Source of the DNA: Euphorbia lathyris
Lineage: Eukaryota; Streptophyta; Magnoliopsida; Malpighiales; Euphorbiaceae
Length of the DNA stretch: 64,000 nt
Direction: 5' to 3'
Assembly (NCBI RefSeq): GCF_963576675.1
Contig: NC_088914.1
Span: forward strand, 87,480,441 to 87,544,440
Under the pieces are notes generated by a model. That model was not told the DNA's origin. It did no database searches and worked only from the letters and a program-made list of their open reading frames with translations. Below are positions 11,801 to 24,024 of the stretch, piece after piece. The stretch's first letter is position 1. Every line of letters begins with the position of its first letter. Made by a program: the position numbers and the translations under genes.

Positions 11801-12435
11801 AACAGCAAAATCAAACATCAAACTTATCTAACAAAATCAAACAGCAAAATCAAAAATAAAAACAACAAAATCATTAAAACTTGAACTAAATTATGTAAAC
11901 AGCAACATCAAACAAACATCAAACTTATCGAACAAAATCAAATAGCAAAATCATTAAAACTTGAACTAAATCATGTAAAAAAACAAAACAAACAGCAAAA
12001 ATATAAACATTATTAAAACTTGAACTAAATCATGTAATGTAAAACAAACATTATTAAACTTATAAAAAAAAAAAGAATAAAATATAAAAATACAAACAGC
12101 AGCAAAATTAATTTAATTACCAGGATGAGAGGGAGTAGCAAAGCAACGCAGGTGGGTGGTGCTAGGAGGGAGCAGCAGCAACGCACGAAGGAAGGAGGAA
12201 GAAGACCAAGACCAAGAGATGCAACGCAAAGAGGAGATCGCGGAAGAAGACGCACAGAGATCGCGGAAGACAATCGCTGAATGAAAAGGGAGGAGACGCA
12301 GCGCGGAAGACAATCACACAACGGTAGGTTTTTTTTTAATATATATATACTAAATGAAAAATTTATTTTTGGGGCCCCTAAAACTTATGGGCCCTGGGCC
12401 TGCGCCCCAAAAATCAGGGCCCTGGGCCGGCCCTG
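8871..12435 (-). mobile_element. hAT transposon inserted in the gypsy integrase
   Basis: It encodes a hAT transposase on the minus strand and has a terminus at 12435 reading CAGGGCCGGCCCAGGGC inward. The last 65 bp of this end resemble the right end of the hAT derivative at 37455-38598. Gypsy pol sequence lies on both sides (to about 8830 and from 12436). I could not find the matching inverted terminus on the left, between 8830 and 9110, nor an 8-bp target duplication, so the left boundary is a guess and that end may be deleted. Confidence 0.7.
9114..11653 (-). pseudogene. hAT transposase (TTF zinc finger, DUF4371, hAT dimerisation)
   Basis: Read right to left: a basic, acidic-tailed N-terminus (11653-11231); a TTF-type zinc finger around [25 protein letters not shown] sequence (near 11150); DUF4371-type core with [13 protein letters not shown] (near 10550); a [18 protein letters not shown] segment (near 10360); and the C-terminal dimerisation signature with VASAERSFSKLKLIKTYL (near 9280). 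Breaks: a frameshift near 11225-11235, TGA at 10515-10517 and TAA at 10170-10172; the last three segments share one frame. Family members usually have GYDNGSNM where this copy has GYENGSNM, which changes a likely catalytic aspartate. It would normally cut and paste elements bearing matching ends; this copy should make no full-length protein. Confidence 0.85.
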
Positions 12436-12830
12436 CTGCAACACGAGCTCGAACCTGACAATCATTTATAAGCCATGATCATGAGTTAGAAGATGTGGAC
12501 TATGAACGTCAAAAAGCTCTCGACAATATTCTCGTGCAAAAGAAGAAGGTTTCAAATGTGTATAATAAAAAAGTAAAAAAGAAAACTTTCCAAGAAGGTG
12601 ATTTGATATGAAAATTGGTTTTACCAATTGGTGCTAAAGATCCGGAGTTAGGCAAGTGGTCGCCTAATTGGGAAGGACCGTTCCAAGTTCATAAAGTCTT
12701 ATCGGGCAATGCATATTGGCTAAAAGGTTTATACGGAGAGCCTCATCGGAGATACATTAATGGGAGATACTTGAAAAAGTATTTTCAAACAATGTGGGAC
12801 ATAGTGAATTTGGGAACGAATAATGCATAA
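12436..12830 (+). pseudogene. Gypsy pol C-terminus, continuing past the hAT insertion
   Basis: Pol resumes with an LQHELEP-like piece, then an ELEDVDYERQKALDNILVQKK segment near 12488 and the end of integrase (GKWSPNWEGPFQVHKVL, then GEPHRRYINGRYLKKYF), stopping at 12828-12830. This is the usual end of gypsy integrase. At least one frame change near 12475 and an in-frame TGA near 12608 break it. Its continuity with the part before 8850 shows where the hAT went in. Confidence 0.75.
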
Positions 12831-13212
12831 AATGCGCGAAATCAGACACGACTCGAATGTTAACATTCAATGCGGTACTAAATATTGTTTAATCTTTTTT
12901 GTTTTGTTGTTATCATTTTTTTCCTTATGTTAGTTTTCTTGTTTGATTAATTAACATCTTTAGCATAATTAGTATATTAGGATACAATCAAGCATCTGTT
13001 AAAATAATAATAATATAGGAATGTGAAAAATAACATGACAAAAAGAAGTAAACGAAATAATCAAAAGTCCGTTTACATGTCCTAAAAAATAAAATAAAAT
13101 AAAAATAAAAAGCAGGAATAATAAAAGAGTTGTGCCAAAAAAATAAAGAACAAAAAATAAAGCAATCGCTAAAACACGCGATGAAAATGTATCGATAATA
13201 AGCAAAAATAAA
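12831..13212. other. Spacer between gypsy pol and the antisense gene
   Basis: AT-rich, with A/T runs and no credible ORF. It separates the ends of two convergent genes (pol on plus, PMD gene on minus) and probably holds their transcript ends. No clear signal was picked out. Confidence 0.4.
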
Positions 13213-16200
13213 TCAAGGTGCTAGGAGAGAAGATGACAATGAAGTGATGTCGGCTCGAGACTCACGGTGCCACTCATCATAAATTGCCATGGCTGCCCGG
13301 TAGTGCGCCTCGCCCTCCTCATGCCAAGTCCGCATCAAAGCCACTTGACTAGTCAACCGATCCTTTTCTTTTTGCATTTCGCCTTGAACCTGCCTCAAAG
13401 TGTCCCTATAATCAGCCCCAGACACCACCAACTCATCACACTCGACTCTTATCACGATCATTTCTTGCTCCAATTCTGCCAATCGAGTCCTCTTGACTCG
13501 AAGAGCCTCTATCCGATCTCGATCATGTGATTGATCTGCTTGAAGCTTGGCATATTGCTCCTTGTACTTATTAACTTCGGCTAAACTAGTTTTGGTTTGA
13601 AAAGATAGTTGAGCCGTCAACATATTCTTCTCGAAATAAGAACCAAAAGTAGAAATCATCTTGTCCTTCAAAGTGGTCAAGTTAGCAGCCTCAACTGGAT
13701 CGGTGCTCGCCGAGATCAACACAAAAAAGCTAGTTGTGGCCCTCTCCACTTGATCGCCCTTCCAACTGCTCAGCCAAATCGCCATCAGATCTGAGATAAC
13801 ACCATAAGCATCACGGGTGGCACCCAAACTCAAAAACGTCGGGGGGACATGTTCTGTCATAAATGAGAGATCCATATTATCAAATGGATTCTCGACTTGA
13901 AGCTCAACCGGATCAAGACGAACATCGGTCAAACACGATTTCTGAAAAAGAAAAAAGAGCAACTCAATTAAATCCAAATTGAGCAGCTCAAGAAAATAAT
14001 CAACATAAAAAATAGAGTTGCAAATTAACTAATGGTTTGGTTAAATTTCAGGATCATTTTTTGCATCTCTATGTGTCAAGGAAGAGGAGCCAAATCAATT
14101 TTGCAATTTCGGGGCCAATAGCAGTGCAAAAAGAAAATGGCAGCACCTATTCTTTAGTTGAAACAGAAAAGATTTGATTTAAAAAATTCAACTCATGTTG
14201 AAAAAACAAATACCAGACACAAACATTTTTCGACATCAACAAGCAAGCCACAATCGACAAAATTTCAGCATCATGGAACATGCATAAACGGGACAACAAC
14301 AATTTTAAAAAAATAAATAAAATGGGTGCAGTAGATTTCGTCATATACAACAAATAAAAAAATCTGGATTAAAAATCAGGAGCATCAAGAAAAATCAACA
14401 ACAAATTTGAGATTCATCAACACAACCAACAATGCAGTTCAAGAAGTTTAAGAAGAAGTGAGTGAGAAGATGAAGGCAAATAATTTATAAACAGTAAAAA
14501 CAAGGGACCAAACTGGGAAGGAAGTGAATTGAGCAGAATGTTTAGGGAGGAAGAACTCTGAAGAAGAGTCCTTGCCGAGGGTTGCATTAGTGAAGAATCA
14601 GCAGCAATAGAACTGAAAGTGAAGGTCGGAGAAGTCGACAATGTGTTGATGTCACTAATGACTCTTTTGATACCAACATCTTCATTTTATCTCCTTTCGG
14701 CATCTTCATGAGCCCCCCATCGTCATAAACAAAAAAGGAACTCTCACTTGGTTCGTTTTCCATCTTACGGATCCCAGGGTCAGCTCCTTCGATTCCCTCT
14801 CCTTCATTGACTACTTCTTCCACCCGCTCATCACTTTCCACATCCTCTTCTTCCTCACATTGCTCATTCACACGAGCATAAATCACTGGAATGTCGATTA
14901 GCATTTTCTCCTCTTTGATCAAAGTTCTAGGGGACATTTTCATTCTATTACCTTGAGGAGCCGGCTCATCTTCAGTTAAGTCGATATGATTGGTGTCGGT
15001 GTTATGGAAGCCAATACCAACCCTATGGTTTCGTCCCGAGCGCCTTATATTCCTGTCATAAATTGGCCCACTCGATGTCACTTTTGTAATTTGCTCTGTG
15101 GGATTGGGAAATGTTGTCATTACAGGCCGCAGAGTTCTCAATTCTTCCTCTGGACTTCCACTTGCATCTGTCAAAAGCAAATAAAAGAGAATTTTTAGAA
15201 TAGAAGGATGAAATTGAAAAAATTAAAAAGTCAAAAAAGCAAAAATGAAAAAAAAAAAAATATAAATTAAAGGTGAGAAACAGAATAAGGAAAATAAAAA
15301 GAGCTTAAGAGTCTAGAAGTTTACTAGTAGGAGGCATACACGAGTTAAAGACAATGCTCCACCAAAAATCAAAACTCGGATAATCCGGATGAAGAAAAAT
15401 TATCTCATTGGATCTCTCCACACCCGTCTCATCCTCTGCTAGAGCAGTCGTGATGTCATCCTCGTTTGCCTCGTGCCTTTCTTGACTAGAGGGAAATGGT
15501 AAAGGCCAAGGAATGCTTTGGAACAAGCCAAATTATCGAGCCCATAAGCAAGGAGCATATAAGACCATCCATATAGCCGATGTTCGTGAACTTCGGGTCT
15601 TAGACGTACCGTGATGCAGCTTCCGTGTCAAGCAAAACAGTTTCCACCACTGGCGATCCTCTTTACTAGCAGCATGAAAGAAAGTCCTGGCACATAGAGG
15701 CAAGTATGAATTACCCCGAGTTGAGCAAATGAGCAGGTCATTGAGAGATGAAAGGATCCTAGTCCGGAAATAGCGAAGCACTTCTTTCAAACTCAAGTCA
15801 TAAGAGCGGTAGCACATGTCAATTCCTAGAAATTGAGACTCGGGCCTGTAATTTCCTATTGAAAACTGAGGGAAATAAGCAAAGAGCTAGAGCTCGATGA
15901 GCCACAAGCCTCCCTTCAACTTGGAAAATGGATGATTTGTCATCGCAATGGACAAATGGTGATAAGTGTTGGCCAGTAGCATCGTTCCTAAAGCGAGTTT
16001 TTGCCCCATCACCAATGCCTTAGCAATCACGAGCACTTCCAAAGTCAGAGAACATCCCATGGGCTCGAAAATCCATTGGCTCAAGAGAATCCAAATGAAA
16101 ACCAAATGATCATCTTCAGTAAAATTTTCCTTATTTACAACATTCGGGAAAGCTTCATATGTAACCCGACTCGGAACTTCATCTCCAAAAATCGGTAGCC

Positions 16201-16720
16201 CGGTAATTGCCACCACGTATCTCAAGGTAATAGACATAGGCCCGAGAGGTAGAATCAAAGAGTTACAATGAGGCGACCAAAAATTCAGAGCTCCCTCTAA
16301 TATCGTGGCAACCATAGCAATCTCATGAAGCGACAAGTAAACGAGACCAGTTATGCCCATATGTTCCCAAACGGTTGAGTAAGTACCTTCGATCCTCTTA
16401 ACGAGATCATTCCACTCTTTAAAGTAGCGAGGGAAAATGATGGACTTCTTGGTTGAATGGAGCTCCCGAGTATTAACATTTAAATCCAAATCATGATCAC
16501 TTGCAAGTGGAAACGGAGGAGGCAACAGTGTATCAGACTCAGTTGTAGGTCCACACAATATGAGCATGTCCTGCAATTTGGAGAAAGAAATTTCAACAGA
16601 GTATCATCAAGGAGAAAAACTTCCATCACGTGATTTGTGAAATTGCAACATCAATGTTCATATAAATCTTACCTCGGTGAGTTTCATCTTATTTCCAAGC
16701 CATGAGCCGGGAGAAACCAT
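13213..16720 (-). pseudogene. Antisense plant-mobile-domain (PMD) gene carried by the gypsy element
   Basis: Four exons with consistent phases can be read: 16720-16673 (ATG at 16720), 16570-15340, 15167-14674 and 13941-13213, about 834 codons in all. Introns start GTAAG, GTATGCC and GTATCA and end in CAG. Exon 2 holds the plant mobile domain: FPRYFKEWNDLVKRIEGTY, then WEHMGITG, FWSPHCNSLILPLGPMSITL and VVAITGLPIFGDEVPS. Exon 3 is acidic; exon 4 forms a long coiled coil (EQYAKLQADQSHDRDRIEAL onwards). Two in-frame stops, TAG at 15887-15889 and TAA at 15533-15535, break exon 2. PMD proteins occur both as host silencing-related genes and as antisense extra ORFs of Tat-type gypsy elements; the position between pol and 3' LTR fits the latter. 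Its cellular role here is unknown. Confidence 0.75.
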
Positions 16721-16817
16721 ATAAGCACGTGATATCAGAAATATGATGAAATTCGTCAAAATGTGGCTTGTAACATCATTTATTTGCGTTTATTTTCACC
16801 AAAGATTGATCAATAAA

Positions 16818-17004
16818 AAGGCGGTCCGGTCGCACTACGCGTCCCCGCTGAGCGAGGGTCCGGGGAGGGGTCCCACCATAAGGGTGTACTGGGGACAAGC
16901 CTTCCCCTGCCAATTTATTTGGCAAGAGGCCGCTCCTAAGACTCGAACCCGTGACCTCTTAGTCACACGACAACAACGTTTACCATTGCGCCAAGGCACG
17001 CCCT
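16818..17004 (-). mobile_element. Au-like SINE, copy 2, with target duplication
   Basis: On the minus strand it has box A-like TGGCGCAATGGT and box B-like GGTCACGGGTTCGAGTC, followed by the same body as copy 1. A 19-bp direct repeat CCAAAGATTGATCAATAAA at 16799-16817 and 17005-17023 flanks it exactly, the mark of LINE-mediated insertion. It sits about 100 bp upstream of the start of the antisense PMD gene. Copy 2 has a canonical B box (GGTTCGAGTC) where copy 1 has GTTTGAGTC. Confidence 0.92.
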
Positions 17005-17099
17005 CCAAAGATTGATCAATAAATCATAAAAATGATTACAAGAGAAGATTCAGGTAAGCAAAAGAGAACAAAAAATGAAAAACATGGGAACATTAGTCG

Positions 17100-17350
17100 T
17101 GTTGTAAATAGAGAATGAAGAATATAGAGAATTGAAGCAATTGAATGTATCGATTGTATATATTCTGAATGTGTCGATATACAAGAAGAGATGGGTATAT
17201 ATATACAAAGATTGCAACAACTCCTAGATTATCTCTAATTCAAAGTTTGAAATCCCTGATAATGTGATTAGTTACTAGACTAAGTAAAAGGGGTTGACTG
17301 AGTAATTAATAATATTAATTATGATGTTAGATAATTAGATATTATTGACA
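17100..17350 (-). repeat. Copia LTR 1 (3' LTR of the full body)
   Basis: 251 bp, TG...CA ends. It is preceded on the minus strand by the G-rich polypurine tract. It differs from the other two by a TA expansion in GTATATATATAC and a few substitutions. Confidence 0.92.
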
Positions 17351-20300
17351 CCCCCCTTCAAGCCAATGGCGATAGGAGAGACTGAGAAGTTGATAGAGTC
17401 GTTGAAAGCGAGATGTCGGAAGCGGCTTGGTTAGTATGTCGGCAACCTGATCATCAGTAGAAATGAACCGAATTTCAATGGTACCGGATTGGACTTGTTC
17501 ACGAACAAAGTGTTAGTCAAGTTCAATGTGTTTTGTTCGAGCATGGAATACCAGATTAATAGTGAGATAGATGGCACCGGCATTGTCACACCAAAGAGTA
17601 ACATGGCGTTGTAGTGGGTACCCAAGGTCATGTAGAAGGGATCGCAACCATAAGAGTTCGGCGGTTGCATTTGCAACGGCTTTATATTCACTTTCTGTAG
17701 AGGATCGAGCAATGGTTGGTTGCTTCTTGGTGTGCCAAGAAATTAGACTTCGACCAAGATAAATACAGAAAGCACCTGTGGATCTGCGATCGTTTGGACA
17801 GCCGCCCCAATCACTATCAGTATAACAATGAATTTGATCAGTCGGGGAACGAGAGAATAAGAGCCCCGTGTCAGAATTCCCTTGGATGTAGCGAAGAAGA
17901 CGTTTGATAGCCTTCCAGTGTTCTGTAGTTGGTCCATGAAAAAATTGGCAGAGCTTGTTGAACGAAAAGGATAGGTTTGGACGAGTAATTGTCAAGTATT
18001 GAAGGGCGCCGACTACACTTCTATATTCAGTTGCAGATGGAGGTGGCGTGCCTTGATCATGAGAGAGAGGTGGAGTTGTGGCCATGGGAGTGAGACATGG
18101 TTTACTGTCAATCATCCGTACCCGCTCAAGGATGTCAATAACATATCTGGCTTGATAAATGTGAATACCTTTTTGAAAATAGCGTATCTCAACGCCAAGA
18201 AAATATGACGCACGACCAAGATTCCTTATAGGAAACTCAGATTCAATTTGTAGAATGGTGGATTGAATTCCAGAGGGATCAGAGCCTGTTATGAGAATAT
18301 CATCAACATAGCAAAGGATGAATAACTTGTGTGACCCGATAGTTTTGACAAATAAAGAGTTATCAGCAAGTGACATGACAAAACCAATCGTAATCAAGAA
18401 TCCTTTTAGGCGTGAGAACCATTCCCGTGGAGCTTGTTTTAACCCATATAAGGATTTTTTTAGTCGACAAACAAAAGATGATTTGTTAGGATTAGTGAAA
18501 CCCTATGGTTGTTCCATAAAGATGGTTTCCGTGAGGTTTCCATGTAAGAATGCATTAGAAACGTCAAGTTGATTGACAAACCAGCCTTTTGAAGCAGCAA
18601 GTGCAAGCACGGTCCTGATAGTTGTTGCTTTAACGACTGGACTGAAGGTTTCTTTGTAGTCAAGTCCCGATTGCTGAGTGAATCCACGAGCAACCAAACG
18701 TGCTTTATAGCATTCAATTGTTCCGTCAGATCGTCTTTTTGTGCGAAAGAGCCATCGACAAGTGACAATGTTGCGGTTAGCAGGTCGAGGAACAAGTTCC
18801 CATGTATCATTATCAATGAGGGCTTTGATTTCTTCACTCATTGCATTTCTCCATGCTAGGATTTTATTTGCCTTCGTGAACACAGGTGGGATCAACTACT
18901 CCATCCACATGAGTGGCTGTGAGGGCAGCAAAACGACCAAGTGATTGGTGAGTGGATTGACGAAGGCTCATTCTATGTGTGCATGGGGCTGTTATGTTTC
19001 GTGGTCGTGCTGCTACTGGCGGTCTGTTGGGTGTTTGGAATATTATTGATTGAGCACGTGTGGATTGAGTAGTGGAGATTGTAGGCAATGCTGATATAGT
19101 TGATGAAGAACAGGGGGCTGTTGGTTCTGCTGGTATGACCGGAGAGGAGCTGGAGACAGCAGATGCTGCGGTGTTGTTAGCAGAAGGGCCCGAGGTTGCA
19201 GGTTCCATCAGCCTGGGCGATGCGGCAAGGGCTGGTGCAGCAAAACAGGTTGGTGTAATTGTTGGGGCGAGATTTACATCAGTAGCTGCTATTTCTTGAG
19301 TATTATTGGGGCCTGCAGAATTGGTTATGGCTGTGGTATTTTCGGAGCAAATAATTTCAGCATTAGTAGGTTCAGACACTTCATTATGTGTTGATGTAAT
19401 GGCTTCAGAATGAGGGATAATAGGAGCTGATATAGTAAACGTTGAAGCAGGACCAGCAGTTGTACAAGATACAATGTTAGGCAAATGGGGCTGATTAGAT
19501 ATAGTTTGTGAGGAAGAAGTTACCCGATCAAGTGGTGACGAAGCCATTGTAGAACCGGAAGGCGAGAATCCATATTGTGCTGGCGAGTAAGGTGCAAGCG
19601 GAAGAGTAATGACTGATGGAGCAGGATCAGAAGCTTGTGGTGATTGTTTTTTATTGATTTCTTGTCCAGGAAAGGATGACTCACGGAATTCAACGTGTTT
19701 ACATATATAAACCCGTTCAGATTGAAAATCTAAATAGAGATCACCAGAGTGATTATTTGAGGGGCCTAGATAAACCCATATTTTTGAGCGATAATCAAAT
19801 TTGTGTTTATTGTAAGGCCGTAGGAATGGGTAAATGGCACAACCAAAGGTGCGTAATTTGGAATAATTGGGATGAACCCGAAATAGACGAAAAGATGGGG
19901 ACTCATTGCCTAAGGTTGGTGTAGGAAGAATGTTAATTAATCTTATGATGTGTAATGCTGCATAATTCCAAAACTTAAGAGGTAAACAGGCATTGGCAAG
20001 TAAGGTAAGTGTTGTGTCAACTATGTGTCGAATTTTTCTTTCTGCAATTCCATTTTGAGCATGTGTGTGTGGACACGCGATTTTATGGATAATGCCCTTT
20101 TATTTAAAGAATGATTGGAGTTTTTGAAACTCGCCACCAAAATCTGAATAAAATGCTTTAATGCTTGCATTAAATTGGTTGACAATCATGGCATAAAATT
20201 CTTGAAAGGTAGAGTAAACATCACTTTTTGATTTTAGACAATATACCCATGAAAAACGAGTGAATTCATCAATTAAAACAAGAAAGTAACGATGACCATT

Positions 20301-22316
20301 GAAAAATAAAATGGGTGCAGGACCCCAAACATCAGCATGAATATGTTGAAAAGGAACAGTACTAGTGCGAGAAATGGAAGCTAAAGGCTTGATAGATGCC
20401 TTCCCTAACGGACAAAAATTACATGCTTCCGGAGTACCGGAAACAGGTAAATTATTTTTTCGAACTATACTACTAACTGTTGAGTTTTGACAATGTCCTA
20501 ATCTGGCATGCCATCTTGAAAAGGGAATTTTTTTTCATTTATTAGAGCTTGTTTGAGAGAAGAAGGTAGCATGTATAGTCCATCCTTACTCGGCCCACGC
20601 AATAGGATTTCCCGCGTTTCCTGGTCCTTCACAAGAAAAAAATTTGGCCAAAATTCAAAAAAACAGGAATTATCATGGGCAAATTTTTGTACAGAAAGTA
20701 AGGATTTTGTCAATTTTGGAACCAACAGTACATCATTTAAATGGAAATTTTGAATAGTTGAGGTACCAGAATGAGAGATTGCCATACCTTGCCCATTACC
20801 AACAAACACATTATCGTACCCATTGTAAGGCACGGGATTATGAATTTGATGTTGATTTTCTGTCATGTGGTGAGTTTCACCTGTGTCAGGGTACCAAGGT
20901 TGTGGTTCATCAAAAAAAGGTGATTGGTGTTGGCAAGCAAGGTGTGCTTGTGGGCTGGGATTGCGAATCCTTGCACGGGACCGAGATTGAGACTGATTTT
21001 TGTTTCTTTTGTTTTGGCTGCACTTGTCAGCCCAATGATCAATTTCACCATAAAGGAAGCAATGGCCTCTTCTTTTCACATACGTTCAGGATGACTCACA
21101 ATTTCGATTTTAGTACTGATGTTGGCTATAGCTATTGGACATGGTTACTTCCCTTTTAGTAATGTTTCATAAGACACTAATTGGTGATAGAGCTTATGAA
21201 AGTCCAGATCACTGGTTGAATTGGATAGTAAGGAAGCAATGACAGGATGAAATTCATCATTGACATGTTGAAAGATAAGACCAGGTAATAGATCAGCAGG
21301 ATAAGGATTCCCAGAAGCAGCTAAGTCATCCAAAATGACTTTCAATTTTTGCAAATATTCCTCAACAGAATTTCCATTTTGTCTCAGGTTTTGCATTTCC
21401 ATAGTTAATTGCAGCCTCTTGCTGCCAGAGACAAGCCCATAAGTTCTTTCGAGAGCATTCCATATTGAATTGGATGTGGTGAGATTATGGATTAGGGGAT
21501 AAATTTCTTATGTAATGGAGTTTAATAGAAGGGATCGAGCAGTGTTTTTTGTGTTATCCCATGTACTAAAGGAAGGGTTAATGATGTAGTCCATTGGGTT
21601 TTGGTGATGGTGCAGATATTTGGGTGGTGCAGGAGCAGTGTTTAAAACATGTTCATAAAGCCGATGAGTTTGAAGGGTGGTAGTGATATTCATCTTCCAA
21701 GAACGGTAGTTCTTAGAAGTCAATTTGATATTGATGATGATATTAGAGGATCCTGATGCAGGCAATGGCAGGTGCTGGACAATAGTGGAACCAAGAGAGT
21801 TCGTACTTTGAGTTGAATTAATTGAGTTCAGATTTTCACCAGAACAAAACTGTGGATGAAATGTTGTATGAGGCGGAATGAATCCAGTTGAAGGAGCCGT
21901 GGGGCGCTGCAGCTTATGGCTTGCGATTTGAGGAAAAGTTGTAAATTGCGGACCGGTCTGCTGAAACGGTGCCGAAATGGTGGGAATTTGCAGGTCCATT
22001 GTGTGATTTCCAGAATTGTTGTTATTGGGTAGCATTGTGGTTTGTGAGGATGACGCAGACATGGAGAATTGCGGTTGGGGGAATATTGCAGGGTGCCAGG
22101 AGGAGATGGAATTGGTGAAATTTGGTTGATCGGGAAAGGGATTCTGAAAGATAAACGGAGAATTGGGTGTGATAAAAGATGAAACATTATCTGAGATCAT
22201 GGTGTACTCAGATGTGGCTGAAGTGGCTGTGGAATTATTTGCTGCTGCAGAATTTGAGGGTGATGCCATGGATAGCGAATTGGTGGTATTTGGGGTTAAC
22301 CCGGAATCTGATACCA
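17351..22316 (-). pseudogene. Copia gag-pol, full-length body, broken by stops
   Basis: Order on the minus strand: Gag (to about 21145) with a long N, S, T and P-rich N-terminus; a zinc knuckle with CFLYGEIDHWADKC, in which one cysteine has become Y; protease WYPDTGETHHMT; GAG-pre-integrase block; integrase (HADVWGP, YSDFGGEF, NGIAERK); a variable linker; RT (RLVARGFTQQSGLDYKETFS, LDVSNAFLHG, YVDDILITGS); and RNase H (YTDSDWGGCPNDRRSTGAF, SSTESEYKA, WCDNAGA, RTKHIELD). This is copia order, integrase before RT. Breaks include stops near 21508, 20498, 20103, 18503 and 17513. Long blocks between breaks are well kept, so the copy is fairly young. The first ATG overlaps the LTR/primer-site junction, so the true Gag start may lie downstream. 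Confidence 0.88.
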
Positions 22317-22565
22317 TGTTGTAAATAGAGAATGAAGAATATAGAGAATTGAAGCAATTGAATGTATTGATTGTATATATTATGAATGTGTCGATATACA
22401 AGAAGAGATGGGTATATATACAAAGATTGTAACAACTCCTAGATTATCTCTAATTCAAAGTTTGAAATCCCTGATAATGTGATTAGTTACTAGACTAAGT
22501 AAAAGGGGTTGACTGAGTAATTAATAATATTAATTATGATGTTAGATAATTAGATATTATTGACA
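22317..22565 (-). repeat. Copia LTR 2 (shared middle LTR)
   Basis: 249 bp. On the minus strand it serves as 5' LTR of the full body, since the primer-binding site follows at 22316 downward, and also as the right-hand LTR of the deleted body. The deleted body joins it without a polypurine tract. Confidence 0.92.
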
Positions 22566-23775
22566 CTGCGGTGTTGTTAGCAGAAGGGCCCGAGGTTGCA
22601 GGTTCCATCAGCCTGGGCGATGCGGCAGGGGCTGGTGCAGCAAAACAGGTTGGTGTAATTGTTGGGGCGAGATTTACATCAGTAGCTGCTATTCCTGGAG
22701 TATTATTGGGGCCTGCACAATTGATTATGGCTGTGGTATTTTCGGAGCAAATAATTTCAGTATTAGCAGGTTCAGACACTTCATTATGTGCTGATGTAAT
22801 GGCTTCAGAATGAGGGATAATAGGAGCTGATGTAGTAAACGTTGAAGCAGGACCAGCAGTTGTACAAGATACAGTGTTAGGCAAATGGGGCTGATTAGAT
22901 ATAGTTTGTGAGGAAGAAGTTACCCGATCAAGTGGTGACGAAGCCATTGTAGAACCGGAAGGCGAGAATCCATATTGTGCAAGCGGAAGAGTAATGACTG
23001 ATGGAGCAGGATCAGAAGCTTGTGGTGATTGTTTTTTTATTGATTTCTTATCCAGGAAAGGATGACTCACGAAATTCAACGTGTTTACATATGTAAACCC
23101 GTTCAGATTGAAAATCTAAACAGAGATAACCAGAGTGATTATTTGACGGGCCTAGATAAACACACATTTTTTAGCGATAATCAAATTTGTGTTTATTGTA
23201 AGGTCGTAGGAATGGGTAAATGGCACAACCAAAGGTGCGTAATTTGGAATAATTGGGATGAACCCGAAACAGACGAAAAGATGGGGACTCATTGCCTAAG
23301 GTTGGTGTAGGAAGAATGTTAATTAATCTTATGCTGTGTAATACTGCATAATTCCAAAACTTAAGAGGTAAACATGCATTGGCAAGTAAGGTAAGTGTTG
23401 TAAATTGCGGACCGGTCTGCTGAAACGGTGCCGAAATGGTGGGAATTTGCAGGTCCGTTGTGTGATTTCCAGAATTGTTGTTGTTGGGTAGCATTGTGGT
23501 TTGCGAGGATGACGCAGACATGGAGAATTGCGGTTGGGGGAATGTTGCAGGGTGCCAGGAGGAGATAGAATTGGTGAAATTTGGTTGATCGGGAAAGGGA
23601 TTCTGAAAGATAAACGGAGAATTGGGTGTGATAAAAGATGAAACATTATCTGAGATCATGGTGTACTCAGATGTGGCTGAAGTGGCTGTGGAATTATTTG
23701 CTGCTGCAGAATTTGAGGGTGCTGCCATGGATAGCGAATTGGTGGTATTTGGGGTTAACCCGGAATCTGATACCA
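22566..23775 (-). pseudogene. Copia deleted body with an in-frame Gag-integrase fusion
   Basis: Compared with the full body, two pieces are gone. The first removes from mid-Gag (around 21937) to late integrase (around 20013). The join at about 23396-23400 keeps the reading frame, so the ORF down to 23171 runs from Gag N-terminus straight into integrase sequence (LTLLANACLPLKFWNYAVL). Both parents carry GTTGT at the join. The second removes RT, RNase H and the polypurine tract; the linker (matching from about 19166) abuts LTR 2. A 15-bp linker indel near 22979 is also seen. Without RT it would need enzymes from a helper. Confidence 0.85.
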
Positions 23776-24024
23776 TGTTGTAAATAGAGAATGAAGAATA
23801 TAGAGAATTGAAGCAATTGAATGTATTGATTGTATATATTCTGAATGTGTCGATATACAAGAAGAGATGGGTATATATACAAAGATTGTAACAACTCCTA
23901 GATTATCTCTAATTCAAAGTTTGAAATCCCTGATAATGTGATTAGTTACTAGACTAAGTAAAAGGGGTTGACTGAGTAATTAATAATATTAATTATGATG
24001 TTAGATAATTAGATATTATTGACA
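23776..24024 (-). repeat. Copia LTR 3 (outer 5' LTR)
   Basis: 249 bp, nearly identical to LTR 2. It is followed outside by the target duplication AGTCG at 24025-24029, and on its inner side the primer-binding site of the deleted body begins. Confidence 0.92.

Larger units (their letters stand above)
17100..24024 (-). mobile_element. Three-LTR Ty1/copia insertion
   Basis: Three near-identical 249-251 bp LTRs lie at 17100-17350, 22317-22565 and 23776-24024. On the minus strand each reads TGTCAATAATATC ... TTTACAACA. The block is flanked once by the 5-bp duplication AGTCG (17095-17099 and 24025-24029). From right to left: LTR, deleted body (22566-23775), LTR, full-length body (17351-22316), LTR. 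Both bodies begin with a primer-binding site TGGTATCAGATTC, and the full body ends with a polypurine tract (AAGGGGGG, about 17351-17360). It lies inside the gypsy element, upstream of its antisense gene. Confidence 0.92.

Noticed and set aside
12025..12321. Overlapping hydrophobic and L/S-rich ORFs on minus
   Set aside because: They fall in the 5' untranslated and terminal region of the hAT element; composition follows a purine-rich strand read in reverse.
14660..14690. TTGGTATCA on minus resembling a primer-binding site
   Set aside because: No LTR end precedes it, and it serves better as the splice donor GTATCA of the PMD gene's third exon.
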